This document shows, one piece after another, positions 20,433 through 28,742 of a stretch of DNA of 40,209 nucleotides (position 1 is the first letter of the stretch; each line of letters opens with the position of its first letter). The DNA is from an uncultured Acidipila sp. Lineage in GTDB: Bacteria > Acidobacteriota > Terriglobia > Terriglobales > Acidobacteriaceae. The translations under genes and the position numbers were made by a program. A model generated the notes under the pieces. It saw only the letters and a program-made list of their open reading frames with translations, made no database searches and was not told where the DNA came from. The stretch covers positions 1-40,209 of the forward strand of contig CALMAN010000117.1 of assembly GCA_937859835.1 (NCBI GenBank), in the 5' to 3' direction.

Positions 20433-21731
20433 GTGGAAAAAGATATTGTGATCATCGGCGCGGGGCTGGCCGGCATGCGCTGTGCCGAGTTGCTGCAGCA
20501 GGCTGGCTTTGAAACGCTGGTTCTGGAGGCCGCGGACGCGCCGGGTGGCCGTGTGCGCACCGACCTGGTCGATGGTTTCCGGCTCGATCGCGGCTTTCAG
20601 ATCCTGTTGACGGCCTACCCGGAAACCAAAGCAGTGCTAAGCTACCGGGCCTTGAAGCTGCGGAAGTTCATACCCGGCGCGCTGGTCTGGTATGGCGGTC
20701 GCTTTCACCGCTTTTCTGACCCGCGTCGCGAGCCGCTGCGGGCAGGGCGCTTCTTGTTTGATGATGTCATCCGCTTCGGCGATAAGTGGCGGGTCGCGGC
20801 TTTGGCCGCACGCGTCAACCGCGGCGACCCCGCCATGCTCTTTCATCGTAAAGACGAGTCGACGCACGCGTTTCTGCGGCAGTTCGGCTTTTCTCCCAAG
20901 ATGATCAACCGGTTCTTTGCGCCTTTCTTCGGCGGTGTCTTTCTAGAAAGCGAGCTGCAAACCTCGGCGCGCTACTTCGAGTTTCTCTTCCGCATGTTCG
21001 CGGACGGTTCGGCAGCGGTCCCGGCCGAAGGCATGGAGCGCATCCCGCAGCAGATGGCTGCGAAGCTGGCGCCCGGCACGCTGCAACTGAACACCCGGGT
21101 TACCGAGGTGAGCCGCCGCCAGCAGCGCTTTCTGGTAAGCACCGACAGCAGCGGCACCATTGAAGCCAAACAGCTGGTTTTTGCCGTTGCCGAACATGCA
21201 CTCGGGCCTTTGCTGGCCGGCCTTCTACCCCACACCCGTACGCAGGCAAGGGAGCGGCGTTTGTGGAACCGCACCACCACGATCTACTATGCCGCGCCGC
21301 GTTCGCCGATCGCAGGACCCATCCTGGCCCTCAATGGCGAGGGGCCGGATGGGGGGCCCATCAACAATCTTGCCGTGATGAGCCAGGTTTCCAAACGCTA
21401 CGCGCCGCCGGGGCAGGAGCTGATCGCGGTCAGCATCGTGGGCGTGGCTCCCGGAGACGACGCAACCATGCAGGCGCTGGAAGAAAGGGTACGCGAGCAC
21501 GCGGAGCGCTGGTTCGGCGCCGAAGCCGTGGAGCAGTGGCGATTGGTGGGCGCTTACCCCATCGAGCATGCTTTGCCCCTGGCCCGCACCACGCAGTGGG
21601 AAAGCAGCGCGACGCGGGTGACCGACAATGTGTACATGTGTTCTGACGCGCAGGAAACGCCGTCTCTGCAGGGCGCCCTCGCGTCCGGCCGGCGCGCTGC
21701 CGAAGCCATTCTTGCGCAACGGGGCGCCTAG
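20433..21731 (+). CDS. FAD-dependent amine oxidase/phytoene desaturase-like oxidoreductase
   Basis: A 432-residue flavoprotein. The dinucleotide-binding motif IVIIGAGLAGMRCAELL is at the N-terminus, followed by LEAADAPGGRVRTD (the GGR motif of flavin amine oxidases and carotenoid desaturases) and a C-terminal FAD-binding stretch VYMCSDAQETPSLQGALASGRRAAEAI. The substrate cannot be deduced; relatives are usually annotated 'NAD(P)/FAD-dependent oxidoreductase'. The GTG at 20433 is chosen because AAAGGA lies five bases upstream and the binding fold starts at once; the frame is open up to 20340, overlapping the photolyase. The 59-base gap suggests co-transcription with the photolyase. Confidence 0.88.
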   Translation: MEKDIVIIGAGLAGMRCAELLQQAGFETLVLEAADAPGGRVRTDLVDGFRLDRGFQILLTAYPETKAVLSYRALKLRKFIPGALVWYGGRFHRFSDPRREPLRAGRFLFDDVIRFGDKWRVAALAARVNRGDPAMLFHRKDESTHAFLRQFGFSPKMINRFFAPFFGGVFLESELQTSARYFEFLFRMFADGSAAVPAEGMERIPQQMAAKLAPGTLQLNTRVTEVSRRQQRFLVSTDSSGTIEAKQLVFAVAEHALGPLLAGLLPHTRTQARERRLWNRTTTIYYAAPRSPIAGPILALNGEGPDGGPINNLAVMSQVSKRYAPPGQELIAVSIVGVAPGDDATMQALEERVREHAERWFGAEAVEQWRLVGAYPIEHALPLARTTQWESSATRVTDNVYMCSDAQETPSLQGALASGRRAAEAILAQRGA

Positions 21732-21738
21732 CTTTGCT

Positions 21739-21768
21739 TTGACGCCGGGGACCCTGCTTTGGTACAAA
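21739..21768 (+). promoter_or_regulatory. Candidate sigma70-type promoter for tRNA-Asn
   Basis: TTGACG (21739-21744) and TACAAA (21763-21768), spaced by 18 bases, resemble -35 and -10 boxes. The predicted start of transcription would be about 40 bases before the tRNA, inside the short gap after the oxidoreductase stop. Seen by eye only. Confidence 0.45.
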
Positions 21769-21815
21769 GGGTTGTCGGGCGCACCGCTTTTACCCCTCTG
21801 GCGCCCATGCGCACA

Positions 21816-21893
<78 letters not shown>

Positions 21894-21958
21894 CCCACCG
21901 AGCGCAGCATCCGGGCTGATCGCAGAAGCTCAGGGCAGCAGACCAGCCCTACTCAAGC

Positions 21959-23050
21959 CTACTCATACGAGAGTGCTTCAATGGCATCCTGTTTCGTGGC
22001 CTTGATCGCTGGCGCGGTCACCCCGAGCAACGCCCCAACGATCGCAATGCAGCCGGCAATCGGCCACCAGCGGTACACCGTCTCCTGGATCAGGCTGGCC
22101 GGGCCTGCGTGGCGCAGCAGCCACTGCGACCCGTATGTCAGCAGGATGCCGACTACGGTTCCAAGCGCGGCCAGCAGGAAAGTCTCCCGAAAAAGCAGGT
22201 TGATGATGTAACCCGAAGAGGCTCCCAGTGACTTCAGGATCCCTATCTCACGGGTTCGCTCCAGCACCGCGGTGTACATAGCCATAAAAACAACAAGGAA
22301 GCCGACAACAGTGGCCAGCCCAATGACCACGGCGATGAAGCTTCGCAGCAGGCCGACGCTGTTGATCGAGAGCAGGGAAGTAAACTCCTCGATGCTGTAG
22401 ACCGGGTAGCCGGGAAGCTTTGCGCGGATCGCACTCAGTACAGACTGGATCTGACTCTGGTTATCTACCTTGACGTAGATCTGGCTAAGATGGCGCGGAC
22501 TGCCGACTAACTCCTGCAAAACAGGAAGCGGAAGACAGATGCGGGCCAGCTTGCCGGACTCAAAAATCCCGGCCACGCGCCAGTCGTGATTGATCAGGTG
22601 TACCGACTGACCGACGCGCAAGTGCTTCTCACGGGCGTAGTATTCATCGATAAGGATGTCCTGGTCAGAGCGAAATGGACCGCCCGCGAGATAGTGGAAG
22701 CCCCCGCTCATCTTTGTAAACTGCGCAAGATCCATGCCGGTGATGGAGTCGAGGCCAGTGAGTGGCTGGACTACCGTGCCTGTGACGAGCGCGACATGCG
22801 GCTGCTTCATCAGTAAAGCCAGAAGCGATTCGGGCATAGGCGCTGTACTGAGTCCGATGATCGACGAACCTGGAGGCCGGATCATGATGTCGGCGCCGAC
22901 TCCCCGAGCGCGCCGCGCTGCTCCGTCCAGCGTGCCGTAGCTGAGACCCACGATCGTCAGGATCATGGTGACTTCGACAGCGATCGCGAGCACGCTTAGG
23001 ATGGTACGCACCGGCCGAAAGCCGATGTTCGAGAGAACGAGTTTATTCAT
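21959..23050 (-). CDS. FtsX-like ABC transporter permease (MacB/LolCE type)
   Basis: A 363-residue permease with the MacB/FtsX plan: one N-terminal helix (RTILSVLAIAVEVTMILTIVGLSYG), a large periplasmic domain (about residues 50-230), then three C-terminal helices with the family motif LERTREIGILKSLGAS. Such permeases work with a cytosolic ATPase to move lipids, lipoproteins or peptides; none is encoded beside it. The start is placed at ATG 23050 (MNKLVLSNIGFRPVRT), where family similarity begins; an ATG at 23107 adds 19 residues. Neither has a clear Shine-Dalgarno site. It lies 79 bases after the activase gene on the same strand, so it is probably the last gene of that operon. Confidence 0.85.
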   Translation of the reverse strand: MNKLVLSNIGFRPVRTILSVLAIAVEVTMILTIVGLSYGTLDGAARRARGVGADIMIRPPGSSIIGLSTAPMPESLLALLMKQPHVALVTGTVVQPLTGLDSITGMDLAQFTKMSGGFHYLAGGPFRSDQDILIDEYYAREKHLRVGQSVHLINHDWRVAGIFESGKLARICLPLPVLQELVGSPRHLSQIYVKVDNQSQIQSVLSAIRAKLPGYPVYSIEEFTSLLSINSVGLLRSFIAVVIGLATVVGFLVVFMAMYTAVLERTREIGILKSLGASSGYIINLLFRETFLLAALGTVVGILLTYGSQWLLRHAGPASLIQETVYRWWPIAGCIAIVGALLGVTAPAIKATKQDAIEALSYE

Positions 23051-23129
23051 GAGAGAAACAGAGAAGGGTGTGGGCAGGTGCGCTGCCCACACGGGCTTTT
23101 CGCTCATTCAGAACGCAACGGCAGCGCAC

Positions 23130-26100
23130 TTAGTCCCCGTAAGCTGCTTCGAGTGTCTGCTCCGGCAGAACGCCGGCTCGAAGCTGCTGCTCATAGGCGG
23201 CCAGCTCTTGCTCGATCCGCTCGGACGCAATCCTCCGCTGAATAATGTCTTCGCGGTAGCGCCGCAGGAAGTAGTCGATGGTCTCGACGCGGATGCGGAT
23301 CGAACCGGAAGGCTTGTTTTCGTCCAGGTCTTTAAACGAGAAGTAAGGGGTTCCGGAGCTTTCGATAATCCCTTCGATCACGCCATAGATAGGCGCGTCG
23401 TGTCCGCACTTAAAGCTCGACATCTCCAACGCAACAAGGTTCGGGTGGCGAGCCGTGAACTTTGCCGCCCACACCTTGTGGTTCGTGCTGGTCGAGTAGC
23501 GATTCTTCCACACGTCGGCGATGTCCAGCGGATGCTGGATCAGGCCGGCGCGTACATCATCGCCAAACAACCGCTCCAGCAGGTCCTCATCATAGGGCAA
23601 AGTGCTCTGCGAAAAGATGGGGTAGCCCAGCTTCTGAAACTCTTCCAGGATCTCATGGTTGAGACCAGGATCGTGGTGGTAAACGCGGCCCAGCATCACG
23701 ATGCCGATGCGATCTTCGCGTTCAAGCTGATCAAGCGTCCTTCGCGCATCCCCGCGTATCTTTGCTTCACACGCCCGCAGCGCTTTAAACGCGACCTCTA
23801 CAGCGCGGGCGTTCTCCTCGCGACCAAGCCCGAGCAGGGGCGACCAGGCTTCGTACATCTGATCGGCACAGATCCGCTCGTCGCGGAAGTTCATAATCGG
23901 GTCCAGATAGGCAATCCCGTTCTCGCTGAAAAGATCGCTTTCCTTGGTGAAGGCAGCCTTCACCGCATTCGGTGTCGCCGTCACGGTGGGGCAAGCATTC
24001 GATCCGGTAAGGTTTACGAGCGGCGTACTGAGAATGTCGTACATCGGAAAGAAGATCGCGTGGAGCGGCTTCTTGGCGTGCGCCACCGCAAGGAGGTTAT
24101 ACACGTGTGCGATGCCTATCTTCGAGGGATAACAAGGGTCGATCGCGCCGCGGCTTGCACCGGCGCGATACAGTTCCGGCGTCGTGTAATCGGAGTACAC
24201 GATGTTCTCCTGCGCAAGACCGAGCGAAGCAAAGTAGGCGTTGAAAAACGGTGCGTACTCGTAGGTATTCAAGAGGCGCGGCAGTCCTACGCGAAACTCC
24301 TTGCGCCGCGCATGGAGCGCGGCCCGTTCCTTGACGCTTCTGGATACAAAGATGCCCTTGACGCTTGGCGTCGGGTCGGCAACCACTTCGACCTTGCGAT
24401 ACCGGAACACGTCGCGCGCGGCGACGTCCACGTAGTTGGGGTTCTTCTCCATGACCGCGTCCAGGCCGGCCTTGATGTCTTTCATGTCTGCGACATCTTC
24501 GACCGTGCCCTTCTCACAAGTGGCGATGATCAGCCGCTGCTCGCCCATTCGTAGCGGAACCTTTGTTTTTTTCTCCTGGAAGTCGACCGGCTTTGGCAGG
24601 GACAGAAAAGCGCCCGACCCCGCTGCTTTGATCTGGATCAACGGCTCCACCTTTGCCTTCAGCGGCGATGCCGTTGAGCAGGAGCCGCCGTGTTCATGGG
24701 TGTGTTGGTCCAGGTGCGCCTCAATGGTTTCGAGGCTTGGCAGCGCCGCGGGCACGCTCGCCGCCACCGTAGCCACATGCTTATGGGTTCCATCCGCGTG
24801 CGCCGACTGCTCGACTGTTACTCTTTCCCCGTTGACGTCGACATCGATAAAGGTCCGGAGACAGTTGTTCTTGCAAAAGTAGCAGCGCGTGTCCTCATTG
24901 CGCGTAGTGCGATAGCGTATCTTCGCGACTGCGTCCGTGCCGATGAAGCTTGTCTGCCGCCCGTTGGTCCACAGCCGCAGCGCTTCCTGCGCCGCGCCGA
25001 TCGCGCCCGACTCGCCGCAGTGCTCGTGGATGATGATCTCAGGCTCTTTCCCTGACGCTTTAAAGCTTTGCCGGATGAAGTCGACCTCGGCTTTCACGAC
25101 AGCCAGATTGTTTTGCGTGCCTCCCTGCAGAACAAAGCGGGTGCCCAGCGCAGAAAGGTTTGGGATGCTGGCGACATAGAGAAAGACATTCTTCGGCAGC
25201 ACCGCGGCCAGACCCGCCAGGATCTCCTCCGCGCGCCAGCCCTGGCGCTGGAAGTTGACGATGTCCGACTGCATAAACACAGCGCAACCGTAACCAAAGA
25301 CCGGCATGGATTTGGCCGCAAAGGCCAGGTCGGAGTACTGCTCCACCTTAAGCCCGAACCCTTCAACCGTAGACTGCAGGAAATATCCGTTGCCCGCTGA
25401 GCATTGTGTATTGAGCTTGAAGTCTTTGACGCGACCATTCTTGAGCACGATGAGCTTGATGTCCTGGCCGCCCACATCCACGATCACGTGCGGGTCGTCG
25501 TAGAACTTCAACGCCGACTCAGTATGCGCGACCGTCTCGACCAGCGCCACATCCGCGCTTAGTACGTCACGCAGGATGTCCTTCGCATAGCCGGTGGTCC
25601 CGACCCCCAGCACTTCCATGCTGGCTCCGGCGCCCTCAATCTGCCCGCGCAGTTTTTCAAACATCTCGATCGTGTCCTGGATCGGGTTGCCATTTGAAAG
25701 CTGATAGGCCTTGCACAGGATGTCGCCTTGCTCATCGAGCAGTACGGCCTTTGTGGAAGTGGAGCCCCCATCAATGCCGACAAAGCCCCGCACCGTCGAC
25801 CCTGGTTGAAAGGTAGCCGGGACGAAGCGCTTCTTGCTGTACTCAAATTGAAACGTCGCGAGCTCGGTAGGGTTCTCGACCAGGCCCTTGCCGCCCGCTG
25901 CGGCCTTTTCCTCGCTCCGTCCAAAGTCGATGTAGTACTTCAGCTTTTCTGTGCCGGTGTACTGACCAATCTCCTCGTCCTCGTCGCGGCCGAACTCGAC
26001 TGCGCCGAGCGCAGCGAAATACTGCGAGTTTTCTGGGACCTTGATCAGCTCCTCAGCTTTCACTCCTTCGGGGAGCTCGACCTTGCGCTCCTTCCACATG

Positions 26101-26828
26101 CGCGGAATATTTGCCTGCCAGGCTTCGCGCATGCCGCGGATAAAGCCGTTTGGGCCGCCCAGCAGCAGGACGTGCGGGCGCAGCGTGTGCCCGCGCGTCA
26201 GCACGCTCAGGTTCTGGAGCACGATGGCCTCGAAGAGCGAGGCCATGAGTTCGTCGGGCGGGGTGCCGGTTTTTTGCAGGCCGTTGATGTCGGTCTCCGC
26301 GAAGACGCCGCACTTCCCAGCTACCTTGTGTAACTTGACGCCGTGATACGCGAGCGCGGATAACTCCTGCGCCGGGATGCGCAGCTTGGCATTGATCTTG
26401 TCGATCACCGCGCCGGTGCCGCCCGCGCACTTATCGTTCATGGACGGTATCTTCTTCTTGCGGCCGGTTTCTTCATCATCCTTGAAGACAATGATCTTCG
26501 CGTCCTGGCCGCCAAGCTCGATCACGGAGTACACCTCCGGATGCAGCTTCTCGACCGCGAGCGAAACAGCATGCACCTCCTGCACGAACTTCGCACCCAG
26601 CAGGTCGCACAGCGTGCCGCCGCCTGAGCCGGTAATAAACATCCTTGTGTTTCCCGCCGCCGCGCCGGCTTCCTCGCGCATGCGGTCGAGAAACTCGAGC
26701 ACCTTCTCCGGCTGACGCGTGTCATGTCGCTGGTAGTCCTGCCACACAACCTGATCCGTAGCCCGGTCCACCACGATCGCTTTCACCGTGGTGGAGCCGA
26801 CATCGAGCCCAACGAAAAACTTCTGCAT
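23130..26828 (-). CDS. Double BadF/HgdC-type activase fused to a DUF2229-like region (acyl-CoA dehydratase activase-related)
   Basis: A 1232-residue protein with two complete ASKHA ATPase modules of the BadFG/BcrAD/HgdC type. Module 1 (about 5-280) has GLDVGSTTVKAIVV, IELGGQDAKII and cluster Cys134 and Cys173. Module 2 (about 348-620) has GIDGGSTSTKAVLL, VDVGGQDIKLI and cluster Cys476 and Cys515. In both the Cys are 39 apart, as in HgdC (C127/C166), where two subunits share one [4Fe-4S] cluster. Then come CYFCKNNC (649-656), a His-rich linker (about 680-720) and a DUF2229-like/HgdB-related part (about 845 onward). HgdC-type activases push electrons at very low potential, at the cost of ATP, into dehydratases or reductases. 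The domain set resembles clostridial PlsA. ATG 26828 follows GGGAG at nine bases. Confidence 0.88.
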   Translation of the reverse strand: MQKFFVGLDVGSTTVKAIVVDRATDQVVWQDYQRHDTRQPEKVLEFLDRMREEAGAAAGNTRMFITGSGGGTLCDLLGAKFVQEVHAVSLAVEKLHPEVYSVIELGGQDAKIIVFKDDEETGRKKKIPSMNDKCAGGTGAVIDKINAKLRIPAQELSALAYHGVKLHKVAGKCGVFAETDINGLQKTGTPPDELMASLFEAIVLQNLSVLTRGHTLRPHVLLLGGPNGFIRGMREAWQANIPRMWKERKVELPEGVKAEELIKVPENSQYFAALGAVEFGRDEDEEIGQYTGTEKLKYYIDFGRSEEKAAAGGKGLVENPTELATFQFEYSKKRFVPATFQPGSTVRGFVGIDGGSTSTKAVLLDEQGDILCKAYQLSNGNPIQDTIEMFEKLRGQIEGAGASMEVLGVGTTGYAKDILRDVLSADVALVETVAHTESALKFYDDPHVIVDVGGQDIKLIVLKNGRVKDFKLNTQCSAGNGYFLQSTVEGFGLKVEQYSDLAFAAKSMPVFGYGCAVFMQSDIVNFQRQGWRAEEILAGLAAVLPKNVFLYVASIPNLSALGTRFVLQGGTQNNLAVVKAEVDFIRQSFKASGKEPEIIIHEHCGESGAIGAAQEALRLWTNGRQTSFIGTDAVAKIRYRTTRNEDTRCYFCKNNCLRTFIDVDVNGERVTVEQSAHADGTHKHVATVAASVPAALPSLETIEAHLDQHTHEHGGSCSTASPLKAKVEPLIQIKAAGSGAFLSLPKPVDFQEKKTKVPLRMGEQRLIIATCEKGTVEDVADMKDIKAGLDAVMEKNPNYVDVAARDVFRYRKVEVVADPTPSVKGIFVSRSVKERAALHARRKEFRVGLPRLLNTYEYAPFFNAYFASLGLAQENIVYSDYTTPELYRAGASRGAIDPCYPSKIGIAHVYNLLAVAHAKKPLHAIFFPMYDILSTPLVNLTGSNACPTVTATPNAVKAAFTKESDLFSENGIAYLDPIMNFRDERICADQMYEAWSPLLGLGREENARAVEVAFKALRACEAKIRGDARRTLDQLEREDRIGIVMLGRVYHHDPGLNHEILEEFQKLGYPIFSQSTLPYDEDLLERLFGDDVRAGLIQHPLDIADVWKNRYSTSTNHKVWAAKFTARHPNLVALEMSSFKCGHDAPIYGVIEGIIESSGTPYFSFKDLDENKPSGSIRIRVETIDYFLRRYREDIIQRRIASERIEQELAAYEQQLRAGVLPEQTLEAAYGD

Positions 26829-26893
26829 GAGGGGTGTCTCCCGGGTTATGTGTCCCGCTGTGCAGCGACTCTGGCGATCACGGCGCCGCCAAG

Positions 26894-28678
26894 TTACAGC
26901 ATGGCTGCGACGCGCGTCCGCGAACGCAGCCACCGGCGCTCGTCCTTGTGCATGCGGTCGTGCAGGTGCGAGGCAAACTGCGCCGCCGTTCCTGCCACGC
27001 CGGGCTTGTGGGGCACCTTGTAAAGCGCGCGCCGCGTTTCCGGGTGTGCAGCCACATACTCGCGCAGCTCTTCCAGGCTGCGACCGGTCTTCGCGAGCAC
27101 GCTTTCAAACTCCGAGCGGGCCCGGCTCTTGGCTTCTGCGAGCGACATCTGCACCCGGCTGTGCGCATTCACCTCGCCCTCGCCCGAGGTTTCGATGGGA
27201 AGAAAGATCATGTCTTTGTAGCGGTTCACCACGCGCGACTGCACGCCGTCGGACTGCGAACTCGGCATGCACCCAAACGGCTTGAGCGCAAGCACCATGT
27301 GGCACAGGTGATTGACGGTGTAGTAGATATTCTTTCCTACTTCCATGTGCCCTTCACCGCCCCGCGCTAACTGGTGGTAAAACGGGTGCGCCAGCTCGGC
27401 TATCTCTTCCTGAGGGATGAGTTGGTGAGTCAGTCCGCCCAGATGCTTGATAGTGCGGTGATAGAAGTACGTCCACATCGAACTGCCTACAGACAAGCCA
27501 GCCGTTTTCTTGAACAGGCCAAACTCGTTCGCCGCCAGCTTCCTGGCCTCGAACCACTTGACGTCCTTATTCAAGGTCTCCGCCTTATAGCGTGCGCGCG
27601 CTCCTTCGCGGGCCACATACATCATGTAATCGATCCAGGTCGCGATCGGCTCGATTAACACCTGTGCGCCTTCGCGCTCTAGAAAGGCGAACATGTTGAA
27701 GTTGCCGTCGCCCTCGGTGGTCTGCGCCCAGAATTCGCCCGTGATCTTGATCACCGGTTTAACACGCAGGCGGTCCACCTCGACCGCGTCGATCTGGTCG
27801 CGACAGGTGTGCAGCGCGTCCACATACTCCTTACCGTAAAGGTTGTGCGCCACCTTACCCAGCGTGCACAGGATGCCTGAAACCTTTGGCTTGCTGTCGA
27901 GCAAGGGGTGCAGCCACGCCGGCGAGGCATCCCGGATGTGCCAGCGCTTGCGCTCGCGCAAGGTACTGGTCATCAGCTTTACCGCATCGCCGATCACACG
28001 GTCCGTCTCGCCCTTGTTGATCTCGAAAGGCCGGACCTGGTACACCATGTCGTTGATCACGTCGCCCAGATTGAGTGCGTTCAGCATACCCATGCCGAAG
28101 TCGACCGAGAACTTGAGCCCCGGCTCGCCGCTTGCCGCCTTGATGCCGTCGGTCTGCTGAAACAGCAAGACGCGAAAGCCCTCGAAGCCGGCGTTGCCCA
28201 GCGCGAAGCGGTACTCGGCCTCATACATCCCGAACCGGCACGGTCCGCAGGAGCCCGCCGTAAAGAAGATGTAGTTGTCGATGATCTGCTGCCGCGTCAG
28301 CCCTTCGCGTTCCAGCTTCTGCAGGTACTGCACCAGGTTCCCGACCGTGAAGTAAGTCGGGTTACACTGCCCGTTGTTGCCAAACTCCTTGCCGGCCTGG
28401 AAGTCGGAAACGTTGGGCGTGGGGATGTTCTCGCACTTATACCCCGAGCCGTGGAAAACCGACTTGATCATCTCCTCATGCTTCCAGGTGAGCCCGCCGA
28501 AAAGGATCGTGACATAGTCGCGCTCCGATCCGACAAAGGTGCGCTCCACCGGCTTTTTGAACTCGCGCAGGCGTGCCAGCCCTGCTTCGGCCCGCAGCCG
28601 CGCGCGTTCTGCATCGATCCGGGCCTGGATCTCTAGGTCAAACTCCGCCTGTTTGCGATCTTGCTCCACCACCGGCAT
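26894..28678 (-). CDS. 2-hydroxyacyl-CoA dehydratase (HgdB/BcrC-like) component
   Basis: A 594-residue protein of the benzoyl-CoA reductase/2-hydroxyglutaryl-CoA dehydratase subunit type, the expected electron acceptor of the activase encoded next. A basic, coiled N-terminus (about 1-45) leads into the catalytic-type region with candidate cluster ligands: Cys105 in GNNGQCNPTYF and Cys144/Cys147 in FTAGSCGPCRFGMYEAEY. Further landmarks are LLFQQTDGI, FGMGMLNALNLGDV and MPSSQSDGVQS. The family takes one-electron radical chemistry to acyl-CoA or, in PlsA relatives, to lipid esters; the true substrate here is unknown. The ATG at 28678 has GGGAG seven bases upstream, preferred to the GTG at 28681. 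It lies 64 bases after the radical SAM gene and 65 before the activase gene. Confidence 0.85.
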   Translation of the reverse strand: MPVVEQDRKQAEFDLEIQARIDAERARLRAEAGLARLREFKKPVERTFVGSERDYVTILFGGLTWKHEEMIKSVFHGSGYKCENIPTPNVSDFQAGKEFGNNGQCNPTYFTVGNLVQYLQKLEREGLTRQQIIDNYIFFTAGSCGPCRFGMYEAEYRFALGNAGFEGFRVLLFQQTDGIKAASGEPGLKFSVDFGMGMLNALNLGDVINDMVYQVRPFEINKGETDRVIGDAVKLMTSTLRERKRWHIRDASPAWLHPLLDSKPKVSGILCTLGKVAHNLYGKEYVDALHTCRDQIDAVEVDRLRVKPVIKITGEFWAQTTEGDGNFNMFAFLEREGAQVLIEPIATWIDYMMYVAREGARARYKAETLNKDVKWFEARKLAANEFGLFKKTAGLSVGSSMWTYFYHRTIKHLGGLTHQLIPQEEIAELAHPFYHQLARGGEGHMEVGKNIYYTVNHLCHMVLALKPFGCMPSSQSDGVQSRVVNRYKDMIFLPIETSGEGEVNAHSRVQMSLAEAKSRARSEFESVLAKTGRSLEELREYVAAHPETRRALYKVPHKPGVAGTAAQFASHLHDRMHKDERRWLRSRTRVAAML

Positions 28679-28706
28679 CACGTGTCTCCCAAGTAAGAGT
28701 GGGTTG

Positions 28707-28722
28707 TGCCGGCTGCCCGGCA
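28707..28722 (-). other. Small hairpin between the radical SAM and HgdB-like genes
   Basis: TGCCGG and CCGGCA form a perfect six-base stem with a four-base loop, 20 bases after the radical SAM stop. No T tract follows. It could be an mRNA processing or stability element; a chance hairpin is possible at this GC content. Confidence 0.35.
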
Positions 28723-28742
28723 GGTTAGTCGCTGGGCTTGAC

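Noticed and set aside
22965-24554. Plus-strand open frame of 529 codons
   Set aside because: It is antisense to the activase and the start of the FtsX-like gene, both with clear family motifs; no similarity of its own.
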